A stretch of DNA of 64,000 nucleotides from Eutreptiella sp. 'Long Island Sound 2002' (Eukaryota; Euglenozoa; Euglenophyceae; Eutreptiales; Eutreptiaceae), in contig OZ038381.1 of assembly GCA_964036045.1 (NCBI GenBank), positions 109,807,367 to 109,871,366 on the forward strand, read 5' to 3'. The translations under genes were made by a program, and so were the position numbers. This document shows, piece by piece, positions 51,806 through 62,462 of the stretch. Within the stretch, counting starts at the first letter, position 1; every line of letters begins with the position of its first letter. A model generated the notes under the pieces. That model ran no database searches. It saw only the letters and a program-made list of their open reading frames with translations, and was not told where the DNA came from.

Positions 51806-53503
51806 ACCATGAGTAGTGCATACAAGTCGGCGTCACTAAGCACCATGCATGCCTCCGCGTGACTTTGGAGGCCAATCCTCAGGACTTTTCAATCACTCCA
51901 CCGCGTGGCGGTGAGGGTGGAGCCTTGCCACAGATACTAGAAAGTTCCGGGGGGGTCAACTTGCCAGCAATTCTTGAGCCAATGAAACAACGCGCGCCTA
52001 TACAAATATTTTGACGTTACATCGCGAAGCCAGCGCCATTCCAAACTTTCATTGGCGAGCGGGGCGTCGATGTGACAACTATGGTGCACCAACAACTCAG
52101 TTTTACACCGGAAGAGGGATTGTAATCAAGGTGAGGAGGGTTGCTTGGTTGGTGGGTTGCTCGGTTGCTCATCAACTTGCGGCTTCTTCGGCGTCTCAAA
52201 CCCACTACTAGTTGACGCTTGACTCCCGCTCCCACTTGCTTGTGAGGATCGACTTGACGCTCCAGCGCGTCCGCTCTCACTTGCTTGTAGGAGTTGTAAT
52301 AGTTGTTTGGAGTTGTTGGAGTTGTGGGTCCATGCTCGCCCATGCCCAACCGCTACAGAACGAAAGATGGGAACGGAGTCTGCCACTTGTGGTTGCACAA
52401 TGTAAAAACCCACTTGCACATGTTGCACACAACTTGCACATGACTGGCACACACTCGGTGTATGGCGTACGACACACATGCACATGTACAAACACATTGC
52501 GGCCTAATCGGCAACTGGTTGACATGCAACATGAACACACACACCCAATCAACATTTGCACATCGCCATCGTGGCATCTCCTTGGCGAGGAAGAGACGTT
52601 CTAGCGCTTGTGTCACGAGGCGCATGTCGCGTTCCGTTGTAGTGTCTTTCCCCCCTCCCTTTGCCGAAGATGACAAAGAATGGTCCTTGAAGAGGTAGTT
52701 TAGCGACTCCAAGTAAGAAAAAAGTGCTTTTCCAATGCTTTAGAGTATACATTAGTTGTATTAGAGGTGCTCTAAGCACTCATGCATTTTTATCTTAGTA
52801 TTGGCCTAACCAAAATGGGTGATAACACATTTTGACCTATGGAACCAAACACTAAATCAGGATGTTGTGTGGACCCCTTAATCCCCAAGCTATATGCACC
52901 AAAACATCTTTTCCTGGGTGACTGAGGCACTGATATACCGAAGGCAGAGTCTATGAATTTATCTATGTTTTCTCATGAATTCTTAGCTATCCTAGTGGTA
53001 TGCACCCTAGGGGGCTGAGGGAACTCTTTTTTAGAGGTCCTGGGTTCAATAGCCAGTCAGCCTAGCTAAGTAGGAATATCCCATGTGACATGGCAGTGAC
53101 CTCAGCGCCACAAGCCATGCCACCTCAGCACCTATGGGACCCAAAAACAAAGAGTGCACATCTCAAGATGACACTACGGAAGAGATTGAGCCCTTGGGGC
53201 AAGTTCTCTATCAGTTTTTCTCAAACATGTAAAATATTTCATCCTGAGTTGCAATGTATGTTAATTGCTGTGGTCTATTGTTGATAGTTGTCTTTATCTA
53301 ACTCTTTGCCACTGCAGCCCTTCATGCTTTGATCCTGTTTATCTTCTACTTGCTTATCTCTGGCTTTGGTTATCCCGGATTGGTTGTATTTCAACAATAA
53401 AACATTTTCCTTATCAGAAACAAACAGCGTGAACCCTACACCAGCAGCAAGCAGCAGGAGGGGCACAACAAAAACACAGTGCTGAAAACACTATAACACT
53501 TTC
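51806..53503. other. Unassigned spacer before element D1
   Basis: TTGCACA motifs continue to about 52,560 (four within 52,390-52,450), then stop. From 52,700 the sequence is AT-richer with no long frame. AATAAA occurs at about 53,396. If element D1 had a 5' LTR it should end near 53,503, but I could not match any part of this interval to sequence after D1. Confidence 0.35.
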
Positions 53504-53517
53504 TGGTAGCAAGAGGC
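53504..53517 (+). promoter_or_regulatory. Candidate primer binding site of element D1
   Basis: TGGTAGCAAGAGG differs from the initiator-Met-type site of elements A and B (TGGTAGCAGAGG) by one extra A. It lies about 80 bp before the first gag frame. The adjoining LTR could not be confirmed. Confidence 0.4.
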
Positions 53518-53582
53518 AGACAGTCTCTGCATACCGGCAGCAACCCCGTGCCGTACATCCAGTGCCCCGAGTACTGTCATAA

Positions 53583-54782
53583 GCAAGAAGGGCGAACGCG
53601 CACGGAAAGAAGGAGGACACCGACGTGAGGACGGCGCCTGAGGCACCAGCAGGACCAGCACCTGGTGAACCTGGACCTGGACCTAGCGCTGTACCTTCGG
53701 TGCCCTTACATGGGCCAGTGGACGTGGTTGATGACTTGCTGGAGGGACTTCAGTCGGCCTTCCGGGCCCTCTCAAGCGAGGAGGTGGACACCAACCCTGT
53801 GAAGAGAAAGAGGGAGAAAAAGGAGGATGCAGGAGAAAGCATGGCAGACAAAGCAGTAGACCATGAGCACGACCCGACGAATGAGTGGACCTTCGAGGGC
53901 GCACCAAGCGCCTATGGCCTCTATGCATCACCCTCTGCTACAACCACCACACTCCCTACTCCAGACCCAGCCGCTGCAACATCCACACCCATAACCACCC
54001 CGCCTACAGCTGAGGGCACAGGCTTTACTGGTATGCCTACCTACCCTGCATATGGTGTGGACCCATCTACCACTGCGCTTCCAGAGGCAACTACCGCCGG
54101 TGAGCCAGTGGCCTCCAGTTCTGCGCCGCGCTGGTATGCGGCAGACTATCACCATCCTCTACCCGCTACGCGAGCCTCCGTGGATGTTCCTGGGTATACA
54201 ACCCTGAGTGGGCTGAGGAGAGGCCCTGACTCATGCAGGAGCAGGAGTAGAGGATCCGGAAGATCCTCCAACAGGTCCCTGACGTGGTCGGAGATCAACG
54301 AGGCGCTCCGAGGAGCAACCTCTAAAATTGTTGGCGATCTCACTCAAGAGATTCGGGCTAAACTAGAGCCCCTGATTCCACCCCAAGCATCACCTACCAT
54401 CGTGGGAGTTTTACCTCACCAAGTACAGGCTAATCACCTGGTGGCAGGGTTGACAAACACCCTGGGGAGCCTGAGGAGCCGACCGATGCCAACCCCTGCA
54501 GCGATACCTAGAAGCCCTTTGATACCGAGAACGGCCCAGCCAGCCTACAGCCATGTGGAAAATTCGACGGGAGCCGAGCTGGACCGGCTGGGGCTGACAG
54601 CCCTGAGGGCAATGGTTGAAGTGGTGCCCTATGGCTCTAGTGACCTAGGCGGAGACCCCTCTGACGATGAGCCGCCGTCCATGACTTCTGCTTCGCCCTC
54701 GGAGGACGACGACCCTGAGGACCCCGAGAACCCAAGTGGGCAGAAGAAGAAGAAGAAGAGGACGCAGGTCTCAGGAGGCTAA
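53583..54782 (+). pseudogene. Element D1 gag, N-terminal frame
   Basis: The frame is open from 53,583; the first in-frame ATG is at 53,841, and an upstream GTG lies at 53,625. The product is Pro/Thr/Ala-rich with a Lys/Arg/Glu patch (K-R-K-R-E-K-K-E), a Tyr-rich stretch, an Arg/Ser patch, a helix (L-T-Q-E-I-R-A-K-L-E-P-L-I-P) and an acidic end followed by a basic run (Q-K-K-K-K-K-R). It ends at 54,782, and gag homology continues in another frame (K-I-V-V-N-L-P-E-F), so a frameshift splits gag. By analogy it is the matrix-like part. Confidence 0.65.
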
Positions 54783-54877
54783 GGCTATTGCCACCTCCAA
54801 GATCGTGGTGAACTTGCCTGAGTTCACAGGCAAGGATCTCAGCGAGTTCGCTGAAAGTTTTTGGCCGGTTCCTCCGA

Positions 54878-56044
54878 ATGACCGGCCAAACTTATGCTAG
54901 TGGGCGAGTCACGTGTGATCTGCTCCTGCACTGCTGCAAGACCAAGTACCTGCAGAAGCAGGTCAAGCAGATCGTCACTAAGTCCGCCACCTTTGCCGAC
55001 GTGTTGGTTGCCTTGGAGAGGCAGCACCCTACCCATGAAACCGACCTGTCCATCACGGCCGAGATCCAGAACCTGGCCGTGCTGCCCAGGAACCCCAAAC
55101 CTGGCAGGTTCTCTGAGCTACTGGCTGACCTGGATCACTGGGCTGGGCGATTGACGCCCAGTTCCTACAGCAGCGACGACCTGCTTTTCTGGTTGGTGGC
55201 TAAGCTCCCTCGGGAGTTGTGGGACGAGTGGCAGTCAACGGCAGAGCGCAAGGCTAGAGCCCTCAACTACGAGGATTTGTGTGTGCTACTCTTGGAGCTG
55301 GCGCTGGAGAAAGAAAGCGACCAGCACCTGAACGCCTACCGTCCTGGAGGGGGATACTCTGGAAGCCATGGCAAAAGGTACCAAGGACCCAGACCTGGAC
55401 AGGGGACTACCCCCAAGCACGCCCGTATCATGGACAATGTCAAGGAGCTCTTCTGGTGTGATGCCAGAGATGAGCATGGCCACCTGCAGCACGCCCCTGA
55501 CTGCGAGCAGAGAGACTGCTTCGTAGTCCAAGGGAAGAAGCAGGAGACCAACACTGGCGCCAAGGCTAAGATGCCGGATCACTACAGGTGTACTATCACC
55601 TGTGCCATCTGTGGGAGAAGGAAGCACTACGAGGATGAGTGCTACCACAAGCAGCGCCTGTCAACGAAGCTGAAGGGCCAGGATCCTGGCAAAGGCTCTG
55701 GCAAGGGTGGTGGCAAGGGCGGTGGCAAGGGCAACGGCAACGGCTCAGGCAAGGGCAAATCGAAAGGACGCGGAAAAGGACAAGACAAGAACCAAGGTGG
55801 ACGAGGGGGAGGCGCTAACCGCCCGCCAGACAAGGACAACAAGAACCCGGACAAGAACGGAGGCAACCCCAACCCTAATCCAGGGGGGAACTACCACAGC
55901 TCGCAAACTCAGGCCCAGCAAGGGGCCAAGCGTGAGCAGGAATGTGGTGATGACGGCAACGCTAAGAAGAGAAGCCGTTTCATGAGGATGGCCCGCAAAT
56001 TGCGGAACAAGGGGTTCGAGGTGACCTGTCCTGCGGAGTTCTGA
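54878..56044 (+). pseudogene. Element D1 gag, capsid and nucleocapsid
   Basis: From the ATG at 54,878: helical capsid-like region (about 1-150) including Y-L-Q-K-Q-V-K-Q-I-V and L-N-Y-E-D-L-C-V-L-L-L-E, a Gly/Arg-rich linker, then the zinc knuckle C-A-I-C-G-R-R-K-H-Y-E-D-E-C at about 245-258 (CX2CX4HX4C), and a long Gly/Lys-rich RNA-binding tract (repeated G-K-G) at about 270-310. Capsid coding begins upstream in another frame; a T-run near 54,857 marks the likely indel. It ends at UGA 56,042-56,044, and protease follows in the same frame. Confidence 0.8.
56042..56044 (+). promoter_or_regulatory. UGA CGG at gag/pol junction of D1
   Basis: The gag stop is followed in frame by the protease with no further stop, and the codon after UGA is CGG. 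UGA-CGG is a known leaky context in some plant and animal RNA viruses when a structure follows downstream. GC-rich sequence with GGGGCCC follows within 20 bp. D2 lacks this region, so conservation cannot be tested here. Confidence 0.4.
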
Positions 56045-56674
56045 CGGGGACGCTCCGGTGGGGCCCTGGACCTGGTGTTCTGGGTACGTATCCGACTAGG
56101 GGGACGTGAATACCTGGGGGTATTGGATACTGGAGCCACCATATCTATAGTGGCCAAGAAAACCTTACCTTGTGGGAGCCTGAAGAACACCATGACCACC
56201 GCGGCGATACGAATGGGGGATGGACATGTCGTGCACGGCTGCGGAGACTGTGAAGTGCAGGTACCAATGGGCTCCCAAACTATCGCCCATCTGTTCTATG
56301 TGCCCGACACTGAGGCCTTCAACTTTGTATTGGGGACTGACCTGTTCGTGCAGCACTCCCAGATACAATCCCTGACGCTGCAAGCGGGCTACCTCCTCTA
56401 CGTTGACCACGGCAATGGCAAAGAGTCCGTGCCACTGGAGCAGTCGGAGCACACCTCGAGCTACCTGAGGGTATCAAAGGAGGACCCCTCGAACATGATG
56501 GCGGCCTGCAAAACTGAGGACTATCAACTGATGGGGGAAGTCCTAGACCAAGGTCTGAAGGAGTTGGGTTACTCCAGAGAGGACCTGAGTGTGGAGTTGT
56601 TCACTAGCGACAAGCAACATGTCTTGGACCTTTACTGCAGCAAGGGGAAAACGTGCAGCTACAAATTTTACTGA
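56045..56674 (+). pseudogene. Element D1 protease and start of Dam-like domain
   Basis: In frame with gag: W-V-R-I-R-L-G-G-R, then L-D-T-G-A-T-I-S-I-V (active site), a G-D-G-H-V-V flap-like segment, and F-V-L-G-T-D-L-F (second conserved protease motif). From about 56,588 the methyltransferase-like domain begins with S-V-E-L-F-T-S. A UGA at 56,672-56,674 interrupts; the frame continues beyond it with clear homology. Confidence 0.75.
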
Positions 56675-56870
56675 CCCTCTTTCAGGATGGCCTACGGGAA
56701 CCCCAGGTTCCGTGAACTGGGGAATGTCTTGACCAAGGTGGCCCTGGAACATTCCCATATGGTCCTGTGTTCCCCCTGTTTCGGGAGCCCATGGGGGCAA
56801 CGAGTACTGGCGAACCCTCCTGGACAGGCTGATCATCAGCTCGGTACGGTTACCTGATGAGGCCATATAC
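56588..56870 (+). pseudogene. Dam-like domain within element D1 pol
   Basis: Order: V-E-L-F-T-S, Y-K-F-Y, UGA at 56,672, then M-A-Y-G-N-P-R-F (NPRF at 56,699-56,710), the helix L-G-N-V-L-T-K-V-A-L-E, and M-V-L-C-S-P. After a +1 frame change near 56,790 it continues Y-W-R-T-L-L-D-R-L and A-I-Y-V-P-L-G. NPRF sits where NPPF or DPPY would be. The same layout occurs in elements C (SPPF) and A/B (YWHG). Confidence 0.55.
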
Positions 56871-57863
56871 GTGCCTCTGGGGCGCAAGACGCCCATCGGG
56901 AAACCCGGATGGGGAAGTATGCTCAGCGTGGTGGACGGAGGTCTCACCTCCTTTCCCTGGGAAGACCTGAACTCGACTCTGGTTCAGGCTATACAACGAG
57001 AAAGCGATGGACTTACCCTGGGCGACTTGAAAGATCGACTACGACCTCAGGATGCTATTGAGACTATACCCGGGGGAGATGATTACGTCGTGAGTAACAC
57101 TCATGCCCCCCACTCTCCATGCCGTGTACCTGTTCCCGATAGAGTCTCTGAGTGTGGACTATCCGAGCTCCCCAGCTCTATCCACTCAGATGACGAAACT
57201 GAGCATGACGCCTTCTTCGTGCAGACATGTGTGGAGGAAGTGGAGTACGCGGAGTACGTCGCCCCACTGAAACCTCTACTCTCCATGCGGGTGGAAGATC
57301 CCGTGGACGAGGAGCTGGATCCCCTATCCAGGCTAAGGGAATACGTAGACTCCAAGAGAAGGTTGGTGGCATAAAGGCTATGCTACGCTAAGCCTACCCG
57401 CAGCTCATGGCCACTGAAGCAAGGACGTATGGGAGATCTATCCCAATTGAAGGAGGACCTCGAACAGAAGATCACCACCTGGCAAGGGGAGGTAGATCTT
57501 AAGCTCATGAAGAGCGTGTGGGGTGCCCATGTGAGGACCCCGGAGGAGGACGACCTCTCGCAGAAATGTTTATGTGAACCCCCTCGAGCGTGCCTATGTT
57601 GCGATCATCCGGCGGAGATGGTTGAACGAGACCTACTCTATGCCTACCAAGGGTTGAAGAATACTACAAAGGGCGAAGAGTCGGTGCAGGATCACCTCCC
57701 GACGTCTATTACTCAGGGGGCAAGCAACTTACACTCTCACGAGGACAAGATCAAGCTATTGGATCCGCGGGTGCAGAAGCTTATAAGGACCTATCTGGAG
57801 GTGTTCGGGGAACTACCAACCAAGCTTCATGTGACAAGCTGGTACAGATGGAAATCAAGCTGA
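56871..57863 (+). pseudogene. Element D1 pol linker before RT
   Basis: Frame 56,871-57,374 ends at UAA 57,372-57,374, where D2 has a sense AAA at 61,971, so this stop is specific to D1. The next frame (57,429-57,863) is Glu/Lys-rich, with C-L-C-E-P-P-R-A-C-L-C-C (a Cys cluster near residue 55) and L-R-T-Y-L-E-V-F-G-E-L type sequence preceding RT. It ends at 57,863, out of frame with RT by one base; D2 shares that shift. No separate function is known. Confidence 0.6.
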
Positions 57864-58762
57864 AACCCGAGTTCGTGGGTCAGATGATCCGGGGGAGACC
57901 CTATCTGGCTCCTCAAGAGCAGGGCGACGAGATTGAGGGACAGATACAACGATGTATCGACGCTGGCCTAGTCCTGGAGTACAAGGACGGGGACTACTCC
58001 AAACACTGCGACCCCTGTTTCCTGGTGGCTAAACCTGGGTCTACAGCCAAACGGCTGGTAGTGGAGTACGGAGAGCTGAACAAGAAAACACTGAACCACT
58101 CAGGGTCCTTTCCTAATATGGAGTCTACCCTTGAGAAGATAGCCTCCTGTCGCTACAATACCAAGAAAGACAAGAGGAGCGGACTCTGGCAGGTGGACCT
58201 GGCGCCCAACGCTCAGGAGCTACTAGCCTTCATCACCCCGCAGGGGAGGGTGTTCAAGTGGAAGGTCATGCCGTTTGGCGTGGCCGGGGCACCCGCTCTA
58301 TTGCAAGAGCTGATGAACAAGATCTTGTCCATCCTACAACGAAGACCCAAGGTGCAAGAACTCATATCCCGTGGGGCCGAGATGGAGGCACACATCGACG
58401 ATGTATGCCTCCGGACGATTATCCAGGAGGATGACCTAATCCTCTTGGGTGAGTTCTTTGCGGTATGCCAGGAGAACCACACACGACTCAAGCTGGAGAT
58501 GTGTGGGTTCATGCAGGAGACCATGCAGTACCTGGGGTTTGACGTTGGCTATGGGTGGTGGACTCCAGCGGCCTCTAAGGCCAAACCCCTGATGGACGCC
58601 AAGCTACGACACGAGAAACCCAAGAAAGGACTTCATGATGTACGCAGTTTCATTGGGGCGTGCAACTTCTACCGCCGCCATATCAAAAGCCTCACCTACA
58701 CCAGTGCCATTCTGACGGACCTGATCAAGAAGAGTACTACCTTGCGCTGGGGCCCACAATAG
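57848..58762 (+). pseudogene. Element D1 reverse transcriptase
   Basis: The 304-codon frame from ATG has K-R-L-V-V-E-Y (motif 1), L-W-Q-V-D-L-A (first catalytic Asp), F-K-W-K-V-M-P-F-G-V-A-G-A-P-A (template grip), H-I-D-D-V (catalytic Asp pair; Ile replaces the usual Tyr or Val before it), and Y-L-G-F and F-I-G-A-C-N-F-Y-R-R of the thumb and connection. The frame closes at UAG 58,760-58,762 just before RNase H. It synthesises cDNA from element RNA. All catalytic Asp residues appear present. Confidence 0.85.
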
Positions 58763-60967
58763 CAACAGGCGTTTGACGAGCTCAAAGACAAGGTGGCCAA
58801 CGCTAAGTGCTTGGGTGTGCCTAGAGCACAGGGGGGGATTATCCTGGTGACTGACGCCAGCAATGTGGGCGGTGGTGGAACGTTGTTCCAATGGCGAGCA
58901 CTAGAGAAGGAGGAGTTCGACTCGGCAATTTCCCAATGGGGGACTGAAGGTCTCAACCGAGATGGAACTCTCAAGCACAGCTACCCGGACGACAAGTGGG
59001 TCCTAGTACCCCTGGGCCACTGGAACTGGAAATGGAACCAGGCCAGGGGGAACTACTCCACCTATGAGCAGGAATTGCTCGCGGGTATGCTAGTGCTATC
59101 CTCTCAGGCACGACTGTTGGGGAGTAGCCCTGTGGTCTGGCTGTGCGACCAAGAGCCGGTCCGCACTTTCCAGAAGGGTCCCCCACCTGAGAAGGCCAAG
59201 CTACGGCGCTGGTGGACCTACCTCAGCCAACTACGGCTGAAGGTACACCATATCCAGGGAGTGAAGAACGAGTGTGCAGACTACATCAGCTGCAACAACT
59301 TCGACACCCTGATTGGTGCCCGGTCTGAAGCGCTCGCTAAGGAGGCGTTCAGCCGTATGGACGTGCACTTCGACCTCAACATGACTATGATACGCCCCCT
59401 AGATGGGCTCCAACAAGCGGAATACATGAAGGGGTTTGGGATTATCTACAAGCGCCTGGAGAAACGCCTTGAACTGCTCCTGGTCAACCAAGAACAGTGG
59501 AAGAGGGACAAGAGCTACCTCTGGCAGGAAGAGCGCATCATGGTATCCGGTGACAGAGTCCAAGCGCTGCTGAAGTGGACCCATGAGTCCAGCGGTCATG
59601 TGGGTGCTGACCGTACCCTGAGGCTATTCAAGCAGTGGTTCCACACTACGTGGACTGATGACCAACTGCGGAAGACCCTCCAGCCTATCGTGGACAAGTG
59701 CCCGTGTAGGTCCTGCAAACCGGGGGATATCAGGGACAGAGGTCTCTACTGGACCCTGCCGATCCCTCACTGTGCTAACAGTGCCCTCTACGTGGACTAC
59801 ACGGAGATGCCAAAGTTCGAGGGCTATGACTTCGCCCTCGTGGTAACCTGTGGGTTGACCAGGTTTACCAGGGTGTTTCCCTGTACCAAGCACATTAACG
59901 GAGAGGAGACCATCAAGATACTCCTGGAGGAGTGGTTTTGTGTCTATGGGGCGCCTAAAGAGATCAACTCCGATGAGGACGTACGAGTACGCTCAGATAA
60001 CGGCTGGTACAAGATGGTGCTGAGGTCCCTCAATGTCCAGGTGTCTACGGGGATCCCTTACTCTCACACGAGCAACCCCCTATGTGACCGACAGATTCGT
60101 GTCCTCAAGGAGAATGTAAGGATATGGTGCAAAACTGAGCGCACCAGAGACTGGTTGAGACTACTCCCCGTCATATCCTTGATGATGAACTTCCAAGAGA
60201 GTTCGGCGACTGGCTACTCGCCCCGTGAACTATTCCTAGGGCCCCCAGCGTGGTTCCTACATGCTCCCTATCCAGAAGACACCCATTCTTCAGTGGGTGA
60301 GTGGGTCCAAGAGCAACTAGGTAAGGTGGACAAGGCCAAGGCTATGCTCCAGAGAGTGAGGGAGCGTCAGTGGAACAAGAAGATCAAGCACCGAGTACCT
60401 GCCACCTACCAAGAAGGGGACTGGGTGCTGGTGCACCACAGCCAACTACCCGCCTGGCCACGCTCTACCAGCGATGACCCATACTTCAGACCCTACAAGA
60501 TTCTATCTGTGGATGGACACCGTACAACAGTGCGGTGTTCTCCCCGTCTAGGGGGCACCCTGGTGTGCGCTGCTCAACAGCTGAAGCGCTACCACGATCC
60601 TGAAGACCTCTGTGGGGAGGAGCGGGAGCTGAACGACGAGGAAATTGCCGCCCTGGACCTACAAGGGGCTGCCAGCCCTATGGAAGTTGAAGGGGACCCC
60701 CCCGACATGAACGCCGAGGAGATGGCTAAGGAGGGCTTCTACCTGGTAAAGTCTGTCCTACGCCACCGCTATCGCCAGGGTCGGCGCTTCCTCACCCTCA
60801 GGGAGGGGTTTGGAGTCGAAGAGGCCACCTCGGAGCCCTTCTCGGCGTTTGTTCTACCTGAGGGACGCCTAAACTCAGTTCTGGTACACTACTTGTCCCA
60901 GAACAACCTCGGTGAGTTGCTGAGGCTTGCTGAGACGCTTGCATCCAAGACTAAAGCTAGGGACTGA
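58763..60967 (+). pseudogene. Element D1 RNase H, integrase and chromodomain-like end
   Basis: The frame continues from the UAG without another stop to 60,967 (735 codons). Positions are counted from 58,793: RNase H T-D-A-S near 21, Y-S-T-Y-E-Q-E-L near 92, C-D-Q-E near 122; integrase zinc finger H-E-S-S-G-H ... C-P-C-R-S-C at about 263-308; core with V-D-Y-T (first Asp), S-D-E-D and R-S-D-N-G (second Asp), and C-D-R-Q-I-R, where the third acidic residue is Asp rather than the usual Glu. The C-terminus (about 645-700) resembles a chromodomain, with E-G-F-G-V-E-E-A-T-S-E-P, but the usual tryptophans are replaced by Arg and Ser. Confidence 0.85.
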
Positions 60968-61811
60968 ACCTTACCCTTACCTGCCTAAGTGTATGTTTGA
61001 GTGTGCTACCCCTAAGGTCCTTAGAGCGGGCCGCAGAAATTGTGTCCTAATTATACCCAAGTCTGCACGCTTGCTAAACTTGGAGGATGTCTTACCGGTG
61101 CCATGGGGTACGCCCCGGGTCTCTCCTCCCCTAAGCGCCCAATTTCTGTGCTGGCGCAAAACCTTCGGGAATACCCAGCGTACTAATCCAGGTATTGTTT
61201 TCCCTACCTATCTGCCTACTATAGGGCGGGGTGGCCAAAAGCTATGAAGGCTTGAAAACGCCTGTATGCTACGATGGCGAAAATCTAGCCTAACCACTGC
61301 CACTGCCAACCAACCCCGCTAAAATTGCAGGAAAAGGGTGGGACAGTGACACACGCACTACAGGTCCTACACACCCTACAGTGGCACCATCCTGGTGGGC
61401 GAGCACTTCTGCAACTGGCTCAGGCCCCCACACAGGACTACCACTCCTACACGCACGCTCTACTGGGTGGCGTTGAAGGAGAAGTCACGAGCCCTAGCGG
61501 CTCACCTGTGAGATCGCAAGAAAACACAGTGCTACTAAGCGTCTGTGGCCTAACAGGGACGCCACAACGCGTTTCCCTGCTAGGGCTTGGAGGGAAGGAG
61601 TGCTCTTTTGGCGTGCACAGCGTGAATGTTGAGGATGTCGGACTGCGCTTGCCACTCCTGGCTGAGCCGCAGTTTGTTGTTTGTGTGATCAGCGCCGCAG
61701 AGTGTAGCACGGCTTGAGACTGCACCAATTCACCCCGACCTTTCCACCTGTAAAGCAAATGCAAATGACTGAGGTTTGCGGCTGAGGAACCAAGACTACC
61801 TCCACGTATTA
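60968..61811. other. Spacer between D1 and D2
   Basis: This could hold D1's 3' untranslated region and LTR, but I found no match with sequence before D1. A short inverted pair (CAGAAATTG near 61,034 and CAATTTCTG near 61,140) is present. A frame at 61,325-61,717 has no domain. Confidence 0.35.
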
Positions 61812-62462
61812 TTCTTCGTGCAGACATGTGTGGAGGAAGTGGAGTACGCGGAGTACGTCGCCCCACTGAAACCTCTACTCTCCATGCGGGTGGAAGATCC
61901 CGTGGACGAGGAGCTGGATCCCCTATCCAGGCTAAGGGAATACGTAGACTCCAAGAGAAGGTTGGTGGCAAAAAGGCTATGCTACGCTAAGCCTACCCGC
62001 AGCTCATGGCCACTGAAGCAAGGACGTATGGGAGATCTATCCCAATTGAAGGAGGACCTCGAACAGAAGATCACCACCTGGCAAGGGGAGGTAGATCTTA
62101 AGCTCATGAAGAGCGTGTGGGGTGCCCATGTGAGGACCCCGGAGGAGGACGACCTCTCGCAGAAATGTTTATGTGAGCCCCCTCGAGCGGGCCTATGTTG
62201 CGATCATCCGGCGGAGATGGTTGAACGAGACCTACTTTATGCCTACCAAGGGTTGAAGAATACTACAAAGGGCGAAGAGTCGGTGCAGGATCACCTCCGG
62301 ACGTCTATTACTCAGGGGGCAAGCAACTTACACTCTCACGAGGACAAGATCAAGCTATTGGACCCGCGGGTGCAGAAGCTTATAAGGACCTATCTGGAGG
62401 TGTTCGGGGAACTACCAACCAAGCTTCATGTGACAAGCTGGTACAGATGGAAATCAAGCTGA
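61812..62462 (+). pseudogene. Element D2 pol linker
   Basis: Here the frame is uninterrupted through the position that is UAA in D1 (AAA at 61,971-61,973), giving one continuous linker of about 215 residues ending at 62,462. The Cys cluster reads C-L-C-E-P-P-R-A-G-L-C-C, with one Cys fewer than D1. The one-base shift into RT near 62,440 is the same as in D1. Confidence 0.65.

Larger units (their letters stand above)
53504..60967 (+). mobile_element. Ty3-like retrotransposon D1
   Basis: On the plus strand the order is putative primer site, gag in two frames, UGA, protease, methyltransferase-like domain, linker, RT, RNase H, integrase and a chromodomain-like C-terminus. It belongs to a lineage distinct from A/B and C. 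A second partial copy (D2) follows at 61,812 in the same orientation. LTRs were not identified. There are about three frameshifts and four internal stops. Confidence 0.85.

Noticed and set aside
53390-53402. AATAAA as a polyadenylation signal
   Set aside because: Single hexamer in AT-rich DNA with no gene ending nearby on the plus strand; not interpretable alone.
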